Positions 28,375 through 37,224 are shown, numbered from the stretch's first letter. The stretch is 64,000 nt of DNA from Dietzia natronolimnaea (GCF_002289575.1 NZ_NTGA01000004.1:124001-188000); one strand, 5' to 3'. Made by a program: numbers and translations. The notes: a model not told the origin generated them from the sequence alone.

Positions 28375-29262
28375 CTACACCCAGTACGGGACTCGGGAGC
28401 GGAACCGGCGCAGTGCGACAAAGGCGAGGATGAGCCCCACGGCCGTGCAGGCCAGGACGATCCACCAGTGGTACGCGGCGACGGGCTGGCCCAGCATGGG
28501 GGCGCGGACGATCTCCAGGTAGTGGTAGAGCGGGTTGAGCTCGGCGATGCGGGCGCGGTTGGCGATCTCCCCGCCCTGCTCGTACAGCGTCTGCGTGGTC
28601 CACACGATGGGGGTCATGTAGAACAGCAGCTGAACCATGGAGTCCAGCAGGGGCGCGATGTCGCGGAAGCGGGTGGCCAGGATGCCGAACAGCATCGCCA
28701 CCCAGACGCCGTTGACCATGAGCACCGCCAGGCCCAACACGGCCAGCAGCAGGTCCCATCCCAGCGGCCGCGGGTAGATGAGCATCAGCACGACCCAGAT
28801 CACCAGGTTGTGGCACAGGAACAGGAACTGCCGCCACACCAGCCGGTAGACGTGGACGCTGAGCGCGCTGGGCAACTGCTTGATCAGGCCCTCGTTGGAG
28901 ATGAAGACCTCCGAGCCCTCCTTGATGCAGCCGGAGATGAAGCCCCAGAGGATCAGGCCCACGGTGACGTGCGGGAGGAACTCCGCCAACGGGATCTGGA
29001 AGAGGATCGAGTACAGCAGCCCCAACGCCGTGGCCATGACGCCGGTGGCGATGGTGATCCACAGCGGCCCCAGTGTGGAGCGGCGGTAGCGCTGCTTGAT
29101 GTCCTGCCAGCCCAGCGAGAGCCAGAGCTCACGCTGGCCCAGCCCCTGGCGGAGGTCGGCCACGGCCCGGCGGAAGGTGTGGGAGTCGCTGACGATCTCA
29201 CTGCGGACGCGCTCGTCGGGGAGCGTCGCCGAAGCGGGGTCGGGAGTGGGCTGGTCCTGCAC
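28375..29262 (-). CDS. wzm: ABC transporter permease for galactan export (Wzm/RfbD-like)
   Basis: A 295-residue ABC-2 permease with six TM segments; the amphipathic LGWQDIKQRYRRSTLGPLWI just before the first TM is the family signature. Partner of the following Wzt ATPase. I start it at GTG 29262 because TAGGCT (29276-29271) is a -10-like box 8 bases upstream; the frame remains open far upstream, antisense to the oxidoreductase, which is a GC artefact. The promoter gap with that divergent gene is only 66 bases. Confidence 0.9.
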   Translation of the reverse strand: MQDQPTPDPASATLPDERVRSEIVSDSHTFRRAVADLRQGLGQRELWLSLGWQDIKQRYRRSTLGPLWITIATGVMATALGLLYSILFQIPLAEFLPHVTVGLILWGFISGCIKEGSEVFISNEGLIKQLPSALSVHVYRLVWRQFLFLCHNLVIWVVLMLIYPRPLGWDLLLAVLGLAVLMVNGVWVAMLFGILATRFRDIAPLLDSMVQLLFYMTPIVWTTQTLYEQGGEIANRARIAELNPLYHYLEIVRAPMLGQPVAAYHWWIVLACTAVGLILAFVALRRFRSRVPYWV

Positions 29263-29328
29263 GAAGGCGAAGCCTACTAGAGGTGTGGCCGGTGGCAGCC
29301 CCGCAGACAGGGCGCGTACACATGAGTG

Positions 29329-30345
29329 ATGACGACCAGTACCCAGATCCAGCTCGTCAGCCGCCCCCGCGGCTGGCCGACCCATGACGACTTCCGCACC
29401 GTCGTCGTCGACCTCCCCGCGATCGCCGAGGGCGAGGTGCGCGTGGCCAACGAGTACCTCTCCGTCGACCCCTACATGCGCGGCCGGATGAACGAGGGCC
29501 GCTCCTACATCCCGCCGTTCGAGCTGAACGAGACGATGACCGGCGGCGCCGTCGGGCGTGTCGTGGAGTCCCGCTCCGACGCCCACCCGGTCGGCGCGGT
29601 CGTGATGCACGACCTCGGCTGGCGGGACGTCGCCCAGGGCGACGGCCGGCAGTTCCGGGTGGTGCAGGAGATCGAGGGCGTTCCCGTCTCGGCGTACCTG
29701 GGGATCCTCGGGACCACGGGCCTCACGGCCTACGTGGGGCTCCTGCACATCGGGCGGTTCCAGAAGGGCGAGTCCGTCTTCGTCTCCGGCGCGGCCGGTT
29801 CCGTCGGGTCGGCCGTCGGGCAGATCGCCCGGCTCATGGGCGCCTCGAAGGTCGTCGGCTCGGCCGGGAGTGCGGAGAAGGTCGACAAGGCCACCTCGAG
29901 CTACGGATTCGACTCCGCGATCAATTACAAGGACGGACCGGTCCGCACGCTGCTGCGCGAGCACTTCGGTCGCGAGAACGGCGAGGGCATCGACGTCTAC
30001 TTCGACAACGTCGGCGGCGACCACCTCGAGGCCGCGCTGGACCTGATGAACGACGACGGTCGCCTGGCCCTGTGCGGCGCGATCAGCTCCTACAACGCCA
30101 CCGAGCGCTCGCCCGGCCCGGACAACATGTGGCACGCCATCACCCGCGGGCTCACCCTGCAGGGCTTCACCGTGAACAAGTACATGCACCTGTTCAAGGA
30201 GTTCGCGGAGAAGGTCGGGCCGTGGGTGGCCTCGGGCGAGGTCGTCTTCGACGAGACCGTGGTCGAGGACATCGACAACTCCGTCGACGCGTTCCTCGAC
30301 CTCATGCGCGGGGCGAACGTGGGGAAGATGCTGGTCAAGATCTGA
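29329..30345 (+). CDS. NADP-dependent medium-chain oxidoreductase (zinc-free, prostaglandin-reductase type)
   Basis: A 338-residue MDR enzyme: YLSVDPYMRGRMNE in the N-domain and FVSGAAGSVGSAVGQIARL as the Rossmann motif are typical of alkenal/one reductases that reduce the C=C of enones. No zinc ligands are visible. TACACA (29317-29322) ends six bases before ATG 29329, so the message is probably leaderless; GTG 29326 is also possible. Confidence 0.82.
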   Translation: MTTSTQIQLVSRPRGWPTHDDFRTVVVDLPAIAEGEVRVANEYLSVDPYMRGRMNEGRSYIPPFELNETMTGGAVGRVVESRSDAHPVGAVVMHDLGWRDVAQGDGRQFRVVQEIEGVPVSAYLGILGTTGLTAYVGLLHIGRFQKGESVFVSGAAGSVGSAVGQIARLMGASKVVGSAGSAEKVDKATSSYGFDSAINYKDGPVRTLLREHFGRENGEGIDVYFDNVGGDHLEAALDLMNDDGRLALCGAISSYNATERSPGPDNMWHAITRGLTLQGFTVNKYMHLFKEFAEKVGPWVASGEVVFDETVVEDIDNSVDAFLDLMRGANVGKMLVKI

Positions 30346-30394
30346 TCAGCGGGGTCGGCCCGGGCGCGACCCCACCGTGGGGCAGGGTGGACCC

Positions 30395-31774
30395 ATGACG
30401 TCGACTCCTCGAGCCGCGCCCGCCTCCCGCCTGCGACGACGGGCCCGCCGTCGGCTCGATGCCACGAGGGCGGCCGCGGACGCGCGCTGGGGTCGACCCC
30501 GGGAGGTCCACCGTCCCGTCTACCTCATCGCCCCGGCCGGCCACCCCAACCACGGCGACGAGCAACTGCTGGCGGGGTGGCTGCGGTACCTCCGTCACCG
30601 GCTGCCCGGCACCCCCGTGGTGGTGGACTGCCACACCCCGGGGCAGGCGGCGGTCCTCCATCACGGCGAGCACCCGGACGTCCTGTTCACCGACACGCTG
30701 TGGCGCCTGGCAGGGGAACACACGGGCGCGGTGGAGGCCATCGGGTTCTGTCGCTCCGCCGTGGGCGACCTCGGGGTGCGACCCGCGCTCGCGTCGGGCA
30801 TCGACCTGCTGCGCAGCGCGTCGGTCGTGCACCTGATCGGCGGCGGGTACGTCAACGACCTGTGGCCGCACCACCTCGGCGTGGTCGCGGCGGCGGGAGA
30901 GGCGGGCCGGCTGAGCGGGGCGCACGTGGTGGCCACGGGCCAGGGGTTCGTGCCGTGCGGGGACCCCGGGGTGTTGGCGGAGGCGCTGCGGGACCACCAC
31001 CTGGTCACCGTCCGCGACGCGGCCTCCTCCGGGCTCCTCGAGGGCACGGGGGTGCCCGTCCGCCACGTGGCCGACGACGGGTGGCTGGCGCTGTCCTGCG
31101 CGGGGGGAGTGGAGGCCGGTGACCACCCCGTCTACTCCCCCGATCCGCACACCTGCCGCGATCTGGTGGTGTGTGCCCAGTCCGACCTGGTCGAGCCGGA
31201 GGTGCTCGCCGACACCCTCGGGCGGGTCCTCGCCGCGTGGGCGGTGCCGGGGGAGCGGATCACCGTGGTCGAGTCGATCCCCGGTGGGGACCGGGTGGTG
31301 TGGGACATGGTGTGTGACCGCGCCGAGTCCGCGTCCGGCGCCGGTGGTGACGACGACGAGGTGGGTCGCGCCCTGGCGGCCCTGCAGCTGCCCCGCGCGC
31401 GCTTCGTGCCGTTCCAGGAACTGTGGTCCACGGGACTGCCCGCCCGGCCCGGGCAGGTCTGGCTGACCAGCCGCTTCCACCCCCATCTCTTCGCTGCGGC
31501 CCGCGGGGCCTCGGGTGTGGCCCTGCGGACGGGATCGGATTTCTACGACGTCAAGCACGGGTCGCTGCTGGCCGCCGGGTCACCGTGGTGGTCGGTGAGA
31601 GCCGGGGAGTCGCCGGGGGCGGGGGCCGCGGGTGCCCAGGACCCCGGCGCGGCCGGGTCGACGGGGATCCCCGCGATTCCGGACTCGGGCGGCTTCGCTC
31701 CCGCGACGGTCGCCGCGTTCGTGTCGGCGGCGGAGCGGGTGGCCGAGGAGATCTACCCGGTCGGCGAGCGATGA
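30395..31774 (+). CDS. Polysaccharide pyruvyl transferase-family protein
   Basis: About 459 residues. PVYLIAPAGHPNHGDEQLLAGWLRYL at the start (GDE motif), HLIGGGYVNDLWPHHL around residue 150 and the late SRFHPHLFAAARGASGVAL are hallmarks of the CsaB/WcaK pyruvyl-transferase fold. Members add ketal pyruvate to surface glycans; the acceptor is unknown, though the neighbourhood is rich in envelope genes. The last 70 residues hold an Ala/Gly/Pro-rich insert. GTG 30377 is an in-frame alternative start. Confidence 0.75.
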   Translation: MTSTPRAAPASRLRRRARRRLDATRAAADARWGRPREVHRPVYLIAPAGHPNHGDEQLLAGWLRYLRHRLPGTPVVVDCHTPGQAAVLHHGEHPDVLFTDTLWRLAGEHTGAVEAIGFCRSAVGDLGVRPALASGIDLLRSASVVHLIGGGYVNDLWPHHLGVVAAAGEAGRLSGAHVVATGQGFVPCGDPGVLAEALRDHHLVTVRDAASSGLLEGTGVPVRHVADDGWLALSCAGGVEAGDHPVYSPDPHTCRDLVVCAQSDLVEPEVLADTLGRVLAAWAVPGERITVVESIPGGDRVVWDMVCDRAESASGAGGDDDEVGRALAALQLPRARFVPFQELWSTGLPARPGQVWLTSRFHPHLFAAARGASGVALRTGSDFYDVKHGSLLAAGSPWWSVRAGESPGAGAAGAQDPGAAGSTGIPAIPDSGGFAPATVAAFVSAAERVAEEIYPVGER

Positions 31775-31814
31775 GGTGATCGGGACGCTTCACCGCCACG
31801 CGTCCGGATCTTTG

Positions 31815-31828
31815 TGCAACTAGTTGCA
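31815..31828. promoter_or_regulatory. 14-bp perfect palindrome before the NMO gene
   Basis: TGCAACTAGTTGCA lies 66 bases before the ATG. A PadR regulator is the next gene after NMO, so this is a likely PadR operator controlling both. Confidence 0.6.
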
Positions 31829-31893
31829 TAAAACCGAGGGCGGCCGTACGGTCGGGGAAAGCCGACCTCATCCCGGTCCCGAAAGGACTGCTC

Positions 31894-32859
31894 ATGGCCC
31901 TTCCCTCCGTCCTCGCCGGCCCGCTCACCGTGCCGGTGGTCGCCTCGCCGATGTTCATCTACTCCGGCCCCGAGCTGGTGGCCGCGCAGTGCCAGGCCGG
32001 CGTGATCGGCTCGTTCCCGGCGCTCAACGCGCGACCGCAGTCGGTCCTGGGGGAGTGGCTGGACCAGGTCACCGAGAGCAACGCGGCCTTCGCCGCGGCG
32101 AACCCGGACCGCTACGTGGCCCCGTTCGCCGTCAACCAGATCGTCCACCGGTCCAACGACCGGCTCGAGCAGGACCTGGCGACCGTCGTCGAGCACGAGG
32201 TGCCGATCGTCATCACCTCCCTCGGTGCCCGTACCGAGGTCAACGACGCCGTCCACTCCTACGGCGGGATCGTGCTGCACGACGTGATCAACGACAGGTT
32301 CGCCCGCAAGGCCATCGAGAAGGGCGCCGACGGGCTCGTGGCGGTGGCCGCCGGCGCCGGTGGACACGCCGGGACGCAGTCGCCGTTCGCCCTGATCCAG
32401 GAGATCCGCGAGTGGTTCGACGGCCCGCTTCTGCTGTCCGGGGCGATCGCGCACGGCCGGTCGATCCTCGCCGCGCAGGCCGCCGGCGCCGACCTGGCCT
32501 ACGTGGGGTCGGCGTTCCTCGCGACCGAGGAGTCCCGCGCGGCCGCGGAGTACAAGCAGATGATCGTCGAGAGCTCCGCCTCCGACATCGTCTACAGCAA
32601 CCTGTTCACGGGGATCCACGGGAACTACCTCCGGGGCAGCATCGAGGCGGCGGGGCTGAACCCCGACGACCTGCCCGTCTCGGATCCCACGGCGATGGAC
32701 TTCGGCTCCGGTGGGGGCGCGGACTCCAAGGCGTGGCGCGACATCTGGGGTGCGGGCCAGGGCGTCGGCGCGGTCACCTCGACGGGTTCGGTCCGCGACC
32801 TGGTCGAGCGGCTCCGCGCGGAGTACGAGCAGGCGGCGTCCGCTCTGGCAGCGCGCTGA
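31894..32859 (+). CDS. Nitronate monooxygenase / 2-nitropropane dioxygenase-type flavoprotein
   Basis: A 321-residue TIM-barrel FMN enzyme: PVVASPMFIYSGPELVAAQ near the start, GADGLVAVAAGAGGHAG around the FMN phosphate, and LSGAIAHGRSILAAQAAGADLAYVGSAF in the second phosphate site. These enzymes oxidise alkyl nitronates; many close relatives act on other substrates. GAAAGGA lies before the ATG. The PadR gene starts four bases after the stop. Confidence 0.85.
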   Translation: MALPSVLAGPLTVPVVASPMFIYSGPELVAAQCQAGVIGSFPALNARPQSVLGEWLDQVTESNAAFAAANPDRYVAPFAVNQIVHRSNDRLEQDLATVVEHEVPIVITSLGARTEVNDAVHSYGGIVLHDVINDRFARKAIEKGADGLVAVAAGAGGHAGTQSPFALIQEIREWFDGPLLLSGAIAHGRSILAAQAAGADLAYVGSAFLATEESRAAAEYKQMIVESSASDIVYSNLFTGIHGNYLRGSIEAAGLNPDDLPVSDPTAMDFGSGGGADSKAWRDIWGAGQGVGAVTSTGSVRDLVERLRAEYEQAASALAAR

Positions 32860-32863
32860 CACC

Positions 32864-33415
32864 GTGTCGCTGAAGTTCGCGATCCTCACCTCCCTCACCG
32901 AGCGGGCGGGGAGCGGGATCGAGCTGGCGCGGAGGTTCGACAAGTCCATCGGGTACTTCTGGCCGGCGACCCACCAGCAGATCTACCGGGAGCTGGATCG
33001 ACTGGGGGAGTCCGGACTGATCCGGGAGCTCCCGCTCGAGGGCGCCCCCTCGCGGGGTAACCCGCGCCGCTTCGAGGTCACCGAGGACGGCCGGAGGCTG
33101 CTCACCGAGTGGATCCGCGAGCCGGACGAGCCCGACCCGATGCGGTCCACCATGGCGGTGCGGGTGCGTGCCGCGGCCGCGACGGGGGCGGTCCACGAGG
33201 TCCGGGAGGCGCTGACGCACCACCGCGACCAGCGGGCCGCCAACCTCCGCCGCTACCGCGAGATCGAGGACAGGGACTTCGCCCGGCCCGACCCGGGGGA
33301 CGCCCGCGACCTCCTCCAGCACCGGGTGCTCACGCTGGGCATCCAGGTGGAGCAGGCGTGGGTGAGCTGGTGCGACGAGGTGCTCGAGATGCTGGACCGC
33401 CTCCCGGCGGGCTGA
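32864..33415 (+). CDS. PadR-family transcriptional regulator
   Basis: A 183-residue regulator: N-terminal winged helix (FAILTSLTERAGSGIELARRF, then THQQIYRELDRLGESGLIRE) and a C-terminal helical dimerisation domain. It starts at GTG, four bases after the nitronate monooxygenase stop, so the two form an operon and it probably represses its own transcription at the palindrome 31815-31828. Confidence 0.85.
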   Translation: MSLKFAILTSLTERAGSGIELARRFDKSIGYFWPATHQQIYRELDRLGESGLIRELPLEGAPSRGNPRRFEVTEDGRRLLTEWIREPDEPDPMRSTMAVRVRAAAATGAVHEVREALTHHRDQRAANLRRYREIEDRDFARPDPGDARDLLQHRVLTLGIQVEQAWVSWCDEVLEMLDRLPAG

Positions 33416-33467
33416 CCGTCGTACCCGCTCACCGCGCCGGCTCGTCCCACTAGCGCATCACCCGGGC

Positions 33468-33980
33468 TCAGTTCGCCAACGCCGCCTCGAGCGAGGCCAG
33501 TGACGCCTCGAGGAAATCGCGTCCGAACGGCGGCATCCCGCCGATCTCGGCGGCGAACCCCTCCCGTGTGCGGGTCCAGTCGTACCGGAGGGTGACCTCG
33601 GTGGACGCGCCCGCCGGGGCCAGGTCGTACCGCCAACTCCACCCGCCGGTGGAGAGGTGACCGGCCTCGTCGGTCCGGCCGGGCTCCCATTCGATCGTGC
33701 GGTCCGGTTCGAATGCCGTGACCACGTTGTGTATGACGTAGTCACCGCCCCCGGCCTCCCTGTACATGGTGATCGCGAAGACGTCCCCGACCCCGCTGAT
33801 GGCCTCCGTCGTGACCGCGTCGCGTACCCAGTCCCCGGGTTCGGTGTCCTTGTGGCGGGTCGGATCGGCCAGCAGCGCGAAGACCTCCGACGCGGACGCC
33901 GGGATCGTGCGACTCGCGGTCATGAAGGTGGCTGGACCGTGCTCGGCACCGGGGTCGTCGGCGTCTGCGGTGGCGGCCAT
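33468..33980 (-). CDS. SRPBCC-family polyketide-cyclase-like protein
   Basis: A 170-residue START-like domain: MTASRTIPASASEVFALLADP is the usual first strand and helix, FGRDFLEASLASLEAAL the final long helix. Ligand unknown. GGAGGA lies 8 bases before ATG 33980, which decides this start over the one 13 codons upstream. It lies just downstream of the quinone oxidoreductase on the same strand. Confidence 0.75.
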   Translation of the reverse strand: MAATADADDPGAEHGPATFMTASRTIPASASEVFALLADPTRHKDTEPGDWVRDAVTTEAISGVGDVFAITMYREAGGGDYVIHNVVTAFEPDRTIEWEPGRTDEAGHLSTGGWSWRYDLAPAGASTEVTLRYDWTRTREGFAAEIGGMPPFGRDFLEASLASLEAALAN

Positions 33981-33999
33981 CGTCAGTTCCTCCTCGGTC

Positions 34000-34054
34000 A
34001 CTCGACGGTCAGGGATCACTCGACGGTCAGTGATCAGTCGACGGTCAGCAGGAT
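34000..34054. repeat. 18-bp tandem repeat at the end of the quinone oxidoreductase gene
   Basis: ACTCGACGGTCAGGGATC, ACTCGACGGTCAGTGATC and AGTCGACGGTCAGCAGGATC lie head to tail. The third unit encodes the C-terminus of the leftward gene, so the 3' end was duplicated outward twice. Confidence 0.8.
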
Positions 34055-35074
34055 CTTGCCGTGGCTCTCGCCCGACTCGAGCAGGCCCAGCGCCTCCGCT
34101 GCCCGCTCCAGCGGGATCTCACGCGAGACGCGGGTGGTCACGTCTCCCGCCGCGATCATCGGCCAGACGTGGTCCACCACCTCCCGGCAGATGCCGGTCT
34201 TGCCGCCGGGACCGTCCACCGGGCGGGCCCGGAGGTTGGTGGCCAGCACACCGGCGCGGCGCGGGAGCAGGGCTCCCAGGTTCAGCTCGCCCTTCACCCC
34301 GCCCTGCATGCCGATCACGATCAGTCGGCCGTCCGGGGCGAGTGAGGCGATGTTGGGTTCGAGGTACTTCGCGCCCATCACGTCGAGGATCAGGTCGACG
34401 CCACGGCCTCTCTCGTCGTCGGCGGTCCACTCCCTGACCCGGTCGGGGAACTCGTCCTCGCGGTAGTCGATCGCCAGGTCGGCGCCGAGCTCGCGACACT
34501 TCCGGACCTTCTCGGGACCTCCGGCGGTGGTGGCCACGCGGGCGCCGAGCGCGCGGCAGACCTGGATCGCGTGGGAGCCGATGCCACCCGCCCCACCGTG
34601 GATCAGCACCCGCGGGGCCCCGAGCTCCGAGTCGCCCCAGCGGGCGTTGGGCGTCAGGACGCCGCGGCCGAGCCCGCCCGTCATGACGAGGTTGGACCAC
34701 ACCGTGCAGGCCACCTCGGGCAGGGACGCGGCCTCGTGCAACGACACCCCGACCGGAACGGGCATGACCTGTCCGGCGGGCACGGCCACCTTCTCGGCGT
34801 ACCCGCCGCCGGCCAGGAGGGCGCACACCTCGTCGCCGACGGCCAGGCCCTCGACGCCCTCGCCCACGGCGGAGATCCGCCCCGAGCACTCGAGGCCGAG
34901 GATCTCCGACGCACCGGGCGGGGGCGGGTAGTGCCCCTTGGACTGCAGCAGGTCGGCGCGGTTGACGGCCGTGGCCGCCACGTCGACGAGCACCTCGCCG
35001 GGACCGGGGATCGGATCGTCGACCTCCGTCAGACGGAGGGAATCGGGACCGTTGCGATACTCGATGGCCTTCAT
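34034..35074 (-). CDS. NAD(P)H-quinone oxidoreductase (PIG3/QOR type)
   Basis: A 346-residue zinc-free MDR enzyme. NRADLLQSKGHYPPPPGASEILGLECSG is the PIG3-type N-terminal motif and VLIHGGAGGIGSHAIQVCRALGA the NADPH-binding loop. Members reduce quinones or enoyl compounds. Translation begins at ATG 35074; the upstream open frame enters the tRNA and is not coding. Confidence 0.88.
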   Translation of the reverse strand: MKAIEYRNGPDSLRLTEVDDPIPGPGEVLVDVAATAVNRADLLQSKGHYPPPPGASEILGLECSGRISAVGEGVEGLAVGDEVCALLAGGGYAEKVAVPAGQVMPVPVGVSLHEAASLPEVACTVWSNLVMTGGLGRGVLTPNARWGDSELGAPRVLIHGGAGGIGSHAIQVCRALGARVATTAGGPEKVRKCRELGADLAIDYREDEFPDRVREWTADDERGRGVDLILDVMGAKYLEPNIASLAPDGRLIVIGMQGGVKGELNLGALLPRRAGVLATNLRARPVDGPGGKTGICREVVDHVWPMIAAGDVTTRVSREIPLERAAEALGLLESGESHGKILLTVD

Positions 35075-35212
35075 GCCCTCGACCGTAGCCGCGATGGCCC
35101 CGGTCGGCAGCCGGGCTGGGTGCGGGCGGGCGGGGTCAACTACGATGAGCACCGTCGTCTCCGCGTGTTCCACGTGGAACCACGCACTCGAGCGTGTCGC
35201 GAGTGACGACAG

Positions 35213-35298
35213 GGAAGTGTGGCAGAGCGGCCGAATGCACTCGCCTTGAAAGCGAGCGTGCCTCAACAGCACCGGGGGTTCAAATCCCTCCACTTCCG
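35213..35298 (+). tRNA. tRNA-Ser (anticodon UGA)
   Basis: Acceptor arms GGAAGTG and CACTTCC pair fully; the anticodon stem CTCGC/GCGAG closes loop CTTGAAA with anticodon TGA; a long variable arm and a GGTTCAAAT T-loop follow. CCA is not encoded in full. Its 3' end is the integration site of the element that follows. Confidence 0.97.
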
Positions 35299-35299
35299 C
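35283..35299 (+). other. Attachment site, integrase side
   Basis: AATCCCTCCACTTCCGC, in the T-arm and acceptor stem of tRNA-Ser; repeated at 48215-48231 with one mismatch. The integrated element leaves the tRNA intact. Confidence 0.75.
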
Positions 35300-35385
35300 A
35301 AAACCGGAAACCGAAGGTTGTTCCTGACCTGGCAATTCTTGCTGTTCTCCCTGGCTAGGCTCATGGTAGCCTAAAGACACGGATT

Positions 35386-35415
35386 GACACAAGGGGTCAC
35401 GAGATGACCTGTGTC
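35386..35415. promoter_or_regulatory. Nested inverted repeat before the integrase gene
   Basis: GACACA(AGG)GGTCA-CGAGA-TGACCTGTGTC: two stacked perfect arms with a 3-base bulge. TAGGCT/AGCCTA (35356-35373) is a second small repeat. They may be integrase or excisionase binding sites, or an operator of int. Confidence 0.45.
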
Positions 35416-35446
35416 AGCCACTTTTAAGACACGCACAGGGGGCCGC

Positions 35447-36631
35447 ATGGCTGCCAAGGGGTCACAGACACGACGACCACGCCGAAGCTTCGGCCGCCTT
35501 GCCCAGCTGCCCTCGGGACGGTGGCGAGCCCGCTACACCGGGCCCGACGGGGATCTCCACAACGCGCCCCGCACATTCGAGGCCAAGATCGACGCCGAGG
35601 GCTGGCTCGCCACCGAGCGCCGGCTCATAGATCTCGACACCTGGACCCCGCCGGACGAACGACAGGCCCGCGCCCAGGCCCTCACTGTCACCGTCGCCAA
35701 CTACTGCGAGACGGTGATCGACCGCCGCACCCGCAAACAGCCCGACCCGCTGCGCCCCGGATCCGCCGCCGTGTACCGAAGTCTGGTCAAGACGCGCATT
35801 ACCCCTTACGTCGGTCACATCGGGCTTGGAGCGGTCACCCCGGCCACCGTCGCCGCGTGGGTCGACTCAATGGCTACCGACTTCCCCGACACGAAGAGCC
35901 GCAACTCGCAGGCGTACCGGCTGTTCTCGTCCGTTTGCGCCGACGCTGTAGAGGACGAGCTGCTCCCCGTCTCGCCGTGTCGCTCGCCGAAGGCCGGCCG
36001 CAAGCCGAAGCCCGCCCGTAAGCCGCTGTTGACGACCGACGAGTACACCGCCCTGGTCGCCGCCCTGCCCGAGCGGTACCGACTCATGGCCGAACTCATG
36101 GCCGGCTGCGCCCTACGTCTAGGGGAGGTGACCGAGCTGCGCAAGAAAGACGTGCGCGTTGTCCGGGCCGGGGATGCCGTCGCCGCGACCGTCACCGTGG
36201 CCCGCGCCGTGTCCTGGACCACGGGCGAGACCGCGCATATAGGTCCCCCGAAGTCGGAGGCCGGCCGACGCACCGTTACGGTTCCGCCCCACGTCGCCGC
36301 CCTGCTGGTCGACCACCTCGAGACTCTGCCGTCACGTGACGCCCTGCTGTTCACCAACGTCACCGGCGCGCAGATTCGCCCCACATCGTTCCGCAAGGTA
36401 TTCGAGCGCGCCGCGACCGCCGCGGGACGGCCGGACGTGTCCCCGCACATGCTCCGTCACTTCGGCGCCGTCCAGGCTGCACTCGTCGGCGCCACCCTGC
36501 GCGAGCTTATGGATCGCCTCGGGCACTCCACGCCGACCACCGCCCTGATCTACCAGCACACCGCCGCCGGCCGGGATGCAGAGATCGCTGATCGCATGTC
36601 CAAGCTTGCCGAAGGGAAAGACGATGACTGA
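35447..36631 (+). CDS. int: Tyrosine recombinase (phage-type integrase)
   Basis: A 394-residue integrase: an N-terminal AP2-like arm-binding domain (SGRWRARYTGPDG, about 24-36), core-binding domain (about 80-165) and catalytic domain with Arg224, His334, Arg337, His360 and nucleophile Tyr369 (CALRLGEV, HMLRHFG, LGHSTPTTALIY). It starts 147 bases from the att repeat and would exchange the element at the tRNA-Ser. GTG 35411 is an alternative start. The next gene starts within its last codons. Confidence 0.93.
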   Translation: MAAKGSQTRRPRRSFGRLAQLPSGRWRARYTGPDGDLHNAPRTFEAKIDAEGWLATERRLIDLDTWTPPDERQARAQALTVTVANYCETVIDRRTRKQPDPLRPGSAAVYRSLVKTRITPYVGHIGLGAVTPATVAAWVDSMATDFPDTKSRNSQAYRLFSSVCADAVEDELLPVSPCRSPKAGRKPKPARKPLLTTDEYTALVAALPERYRLMAELMAGCALRLGEVTELRKKDVRVVRAGDAVAATVTVARAVSWTTGETAHIGPPKSEAGRRTVTVPPHVAALLVDHLETLPSRDALLFTNVTGAQIRPTSFRKVFERAATAAGRPDVSPHMLRHFGAVQAALVGATLRELMDRLGHSTPTTALIYQHTAAGRDAEIADRMSKLAEGKDDD

Positions 36632-37124
36632 CGACGAGCTCACCCCCGACCAGATCCGGGAATTGCACGCCACCTTGCGCCGCATCCACGACGAATACGA
36701 CGACCGGCTGAGCGGGCGAACCATGGGCAAGTCGGCGTTGTTGACGTACCAGTGTCGGCGACGGGGGTGCGAGCTCCTGCACGTGTTCCGCCTTCCCTGG
36801 CACGCCGGTCTTATCGTCGCTCGCCCGCCGACGCGGAGCTCCCCAAACTACTCCTGGTGGATTCCGAGCCGCGAGGTTATGGACCGGGTTGCCGATACGC
36901 GCGACTTCGTTGGCACCATCCGCGAGGCGGGGATGCGTACCGGGTATCCGGTGCGCGACCAGCCGTCACGGATCTGCCAGTGGGAGGAGGATGTTCCCGA
37001 TGTCAGCCCCCGGGTCGAGTGCCACCACCTGCCGCGGACGAAGATCCCGGCACGGCAAATCGCGCACGACTTGAGCGATCGAACGCGTCAGGGGAACCGG
37101 GTCAGACTCCCATTGACCGACTAA
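36624..37124 (+). CDS. Unknown element protein overlapping int
   Basis: A 166-residue protein overlapping the int stop by 8 bases, with GGGAA upstream of the ATG. It starts with a charged helix (TDDELTPDQIRELHATLRRI) and then CRRRGCELLHVFRLPWHAGLI and WWIPSREVMDRVADTRDFVG. Two cysteines five apart and later CHHLPR might bind metal, but no family is recognised. Coupling to int suggests a role in integration or its control. Confidence 0.65.
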   Translation: MTDDELTPDQIRELHATLRRIHDEYDDRLSGRTMGKSALLTYQCRRRGCELLHVFRLPWHAGLIVARPPTRSSPNYSWWIPSREVMDRVADTRDFVGTIREAGMRTGYPVRDQPSRICQWEEDVPDVSPRVECHHLPRTKIPARQIAHDLSDRTRQGNRVRLPLTD

Positions 37125-37141
37125 TTACACTCATGTAATCT
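37113..37141 (+). promoter_or_regulatory. Promoter of the excisionase/replication operon
   Basis: TTGACC (37113-37118), 17 bases, TAATCT (37136-37141): the most consensus-like promoter in the window. A 6-bp inverted repeat ATTACA-CTCA-TGTAAT (37124-37139) covers the spacer and most of the -10, so a repressor there would switch the operon off. Confidence 0.65.
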
Positions 37142-37224
37142 CAGGCGTACAACTACAGCGCCGTGCGTGGACATGCGAGAATCCGAGTTGGCATCCGGTC
37201 GAAACCCGAAAGGGCCGACCTGCC

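Noticed and set aside
28375-30189. Long version of wzm starting near 30189
   Set aside because: The added 309 residues are antisense to the oxidoreductase; a promoter box and family start point to GTG 29262.
34034-35392. 452-residue version of the quinone oxidoreductase
   Set aside because: The extension runs through the tRNA-Ser gene; ATG 35074 matches the family N-terminus.
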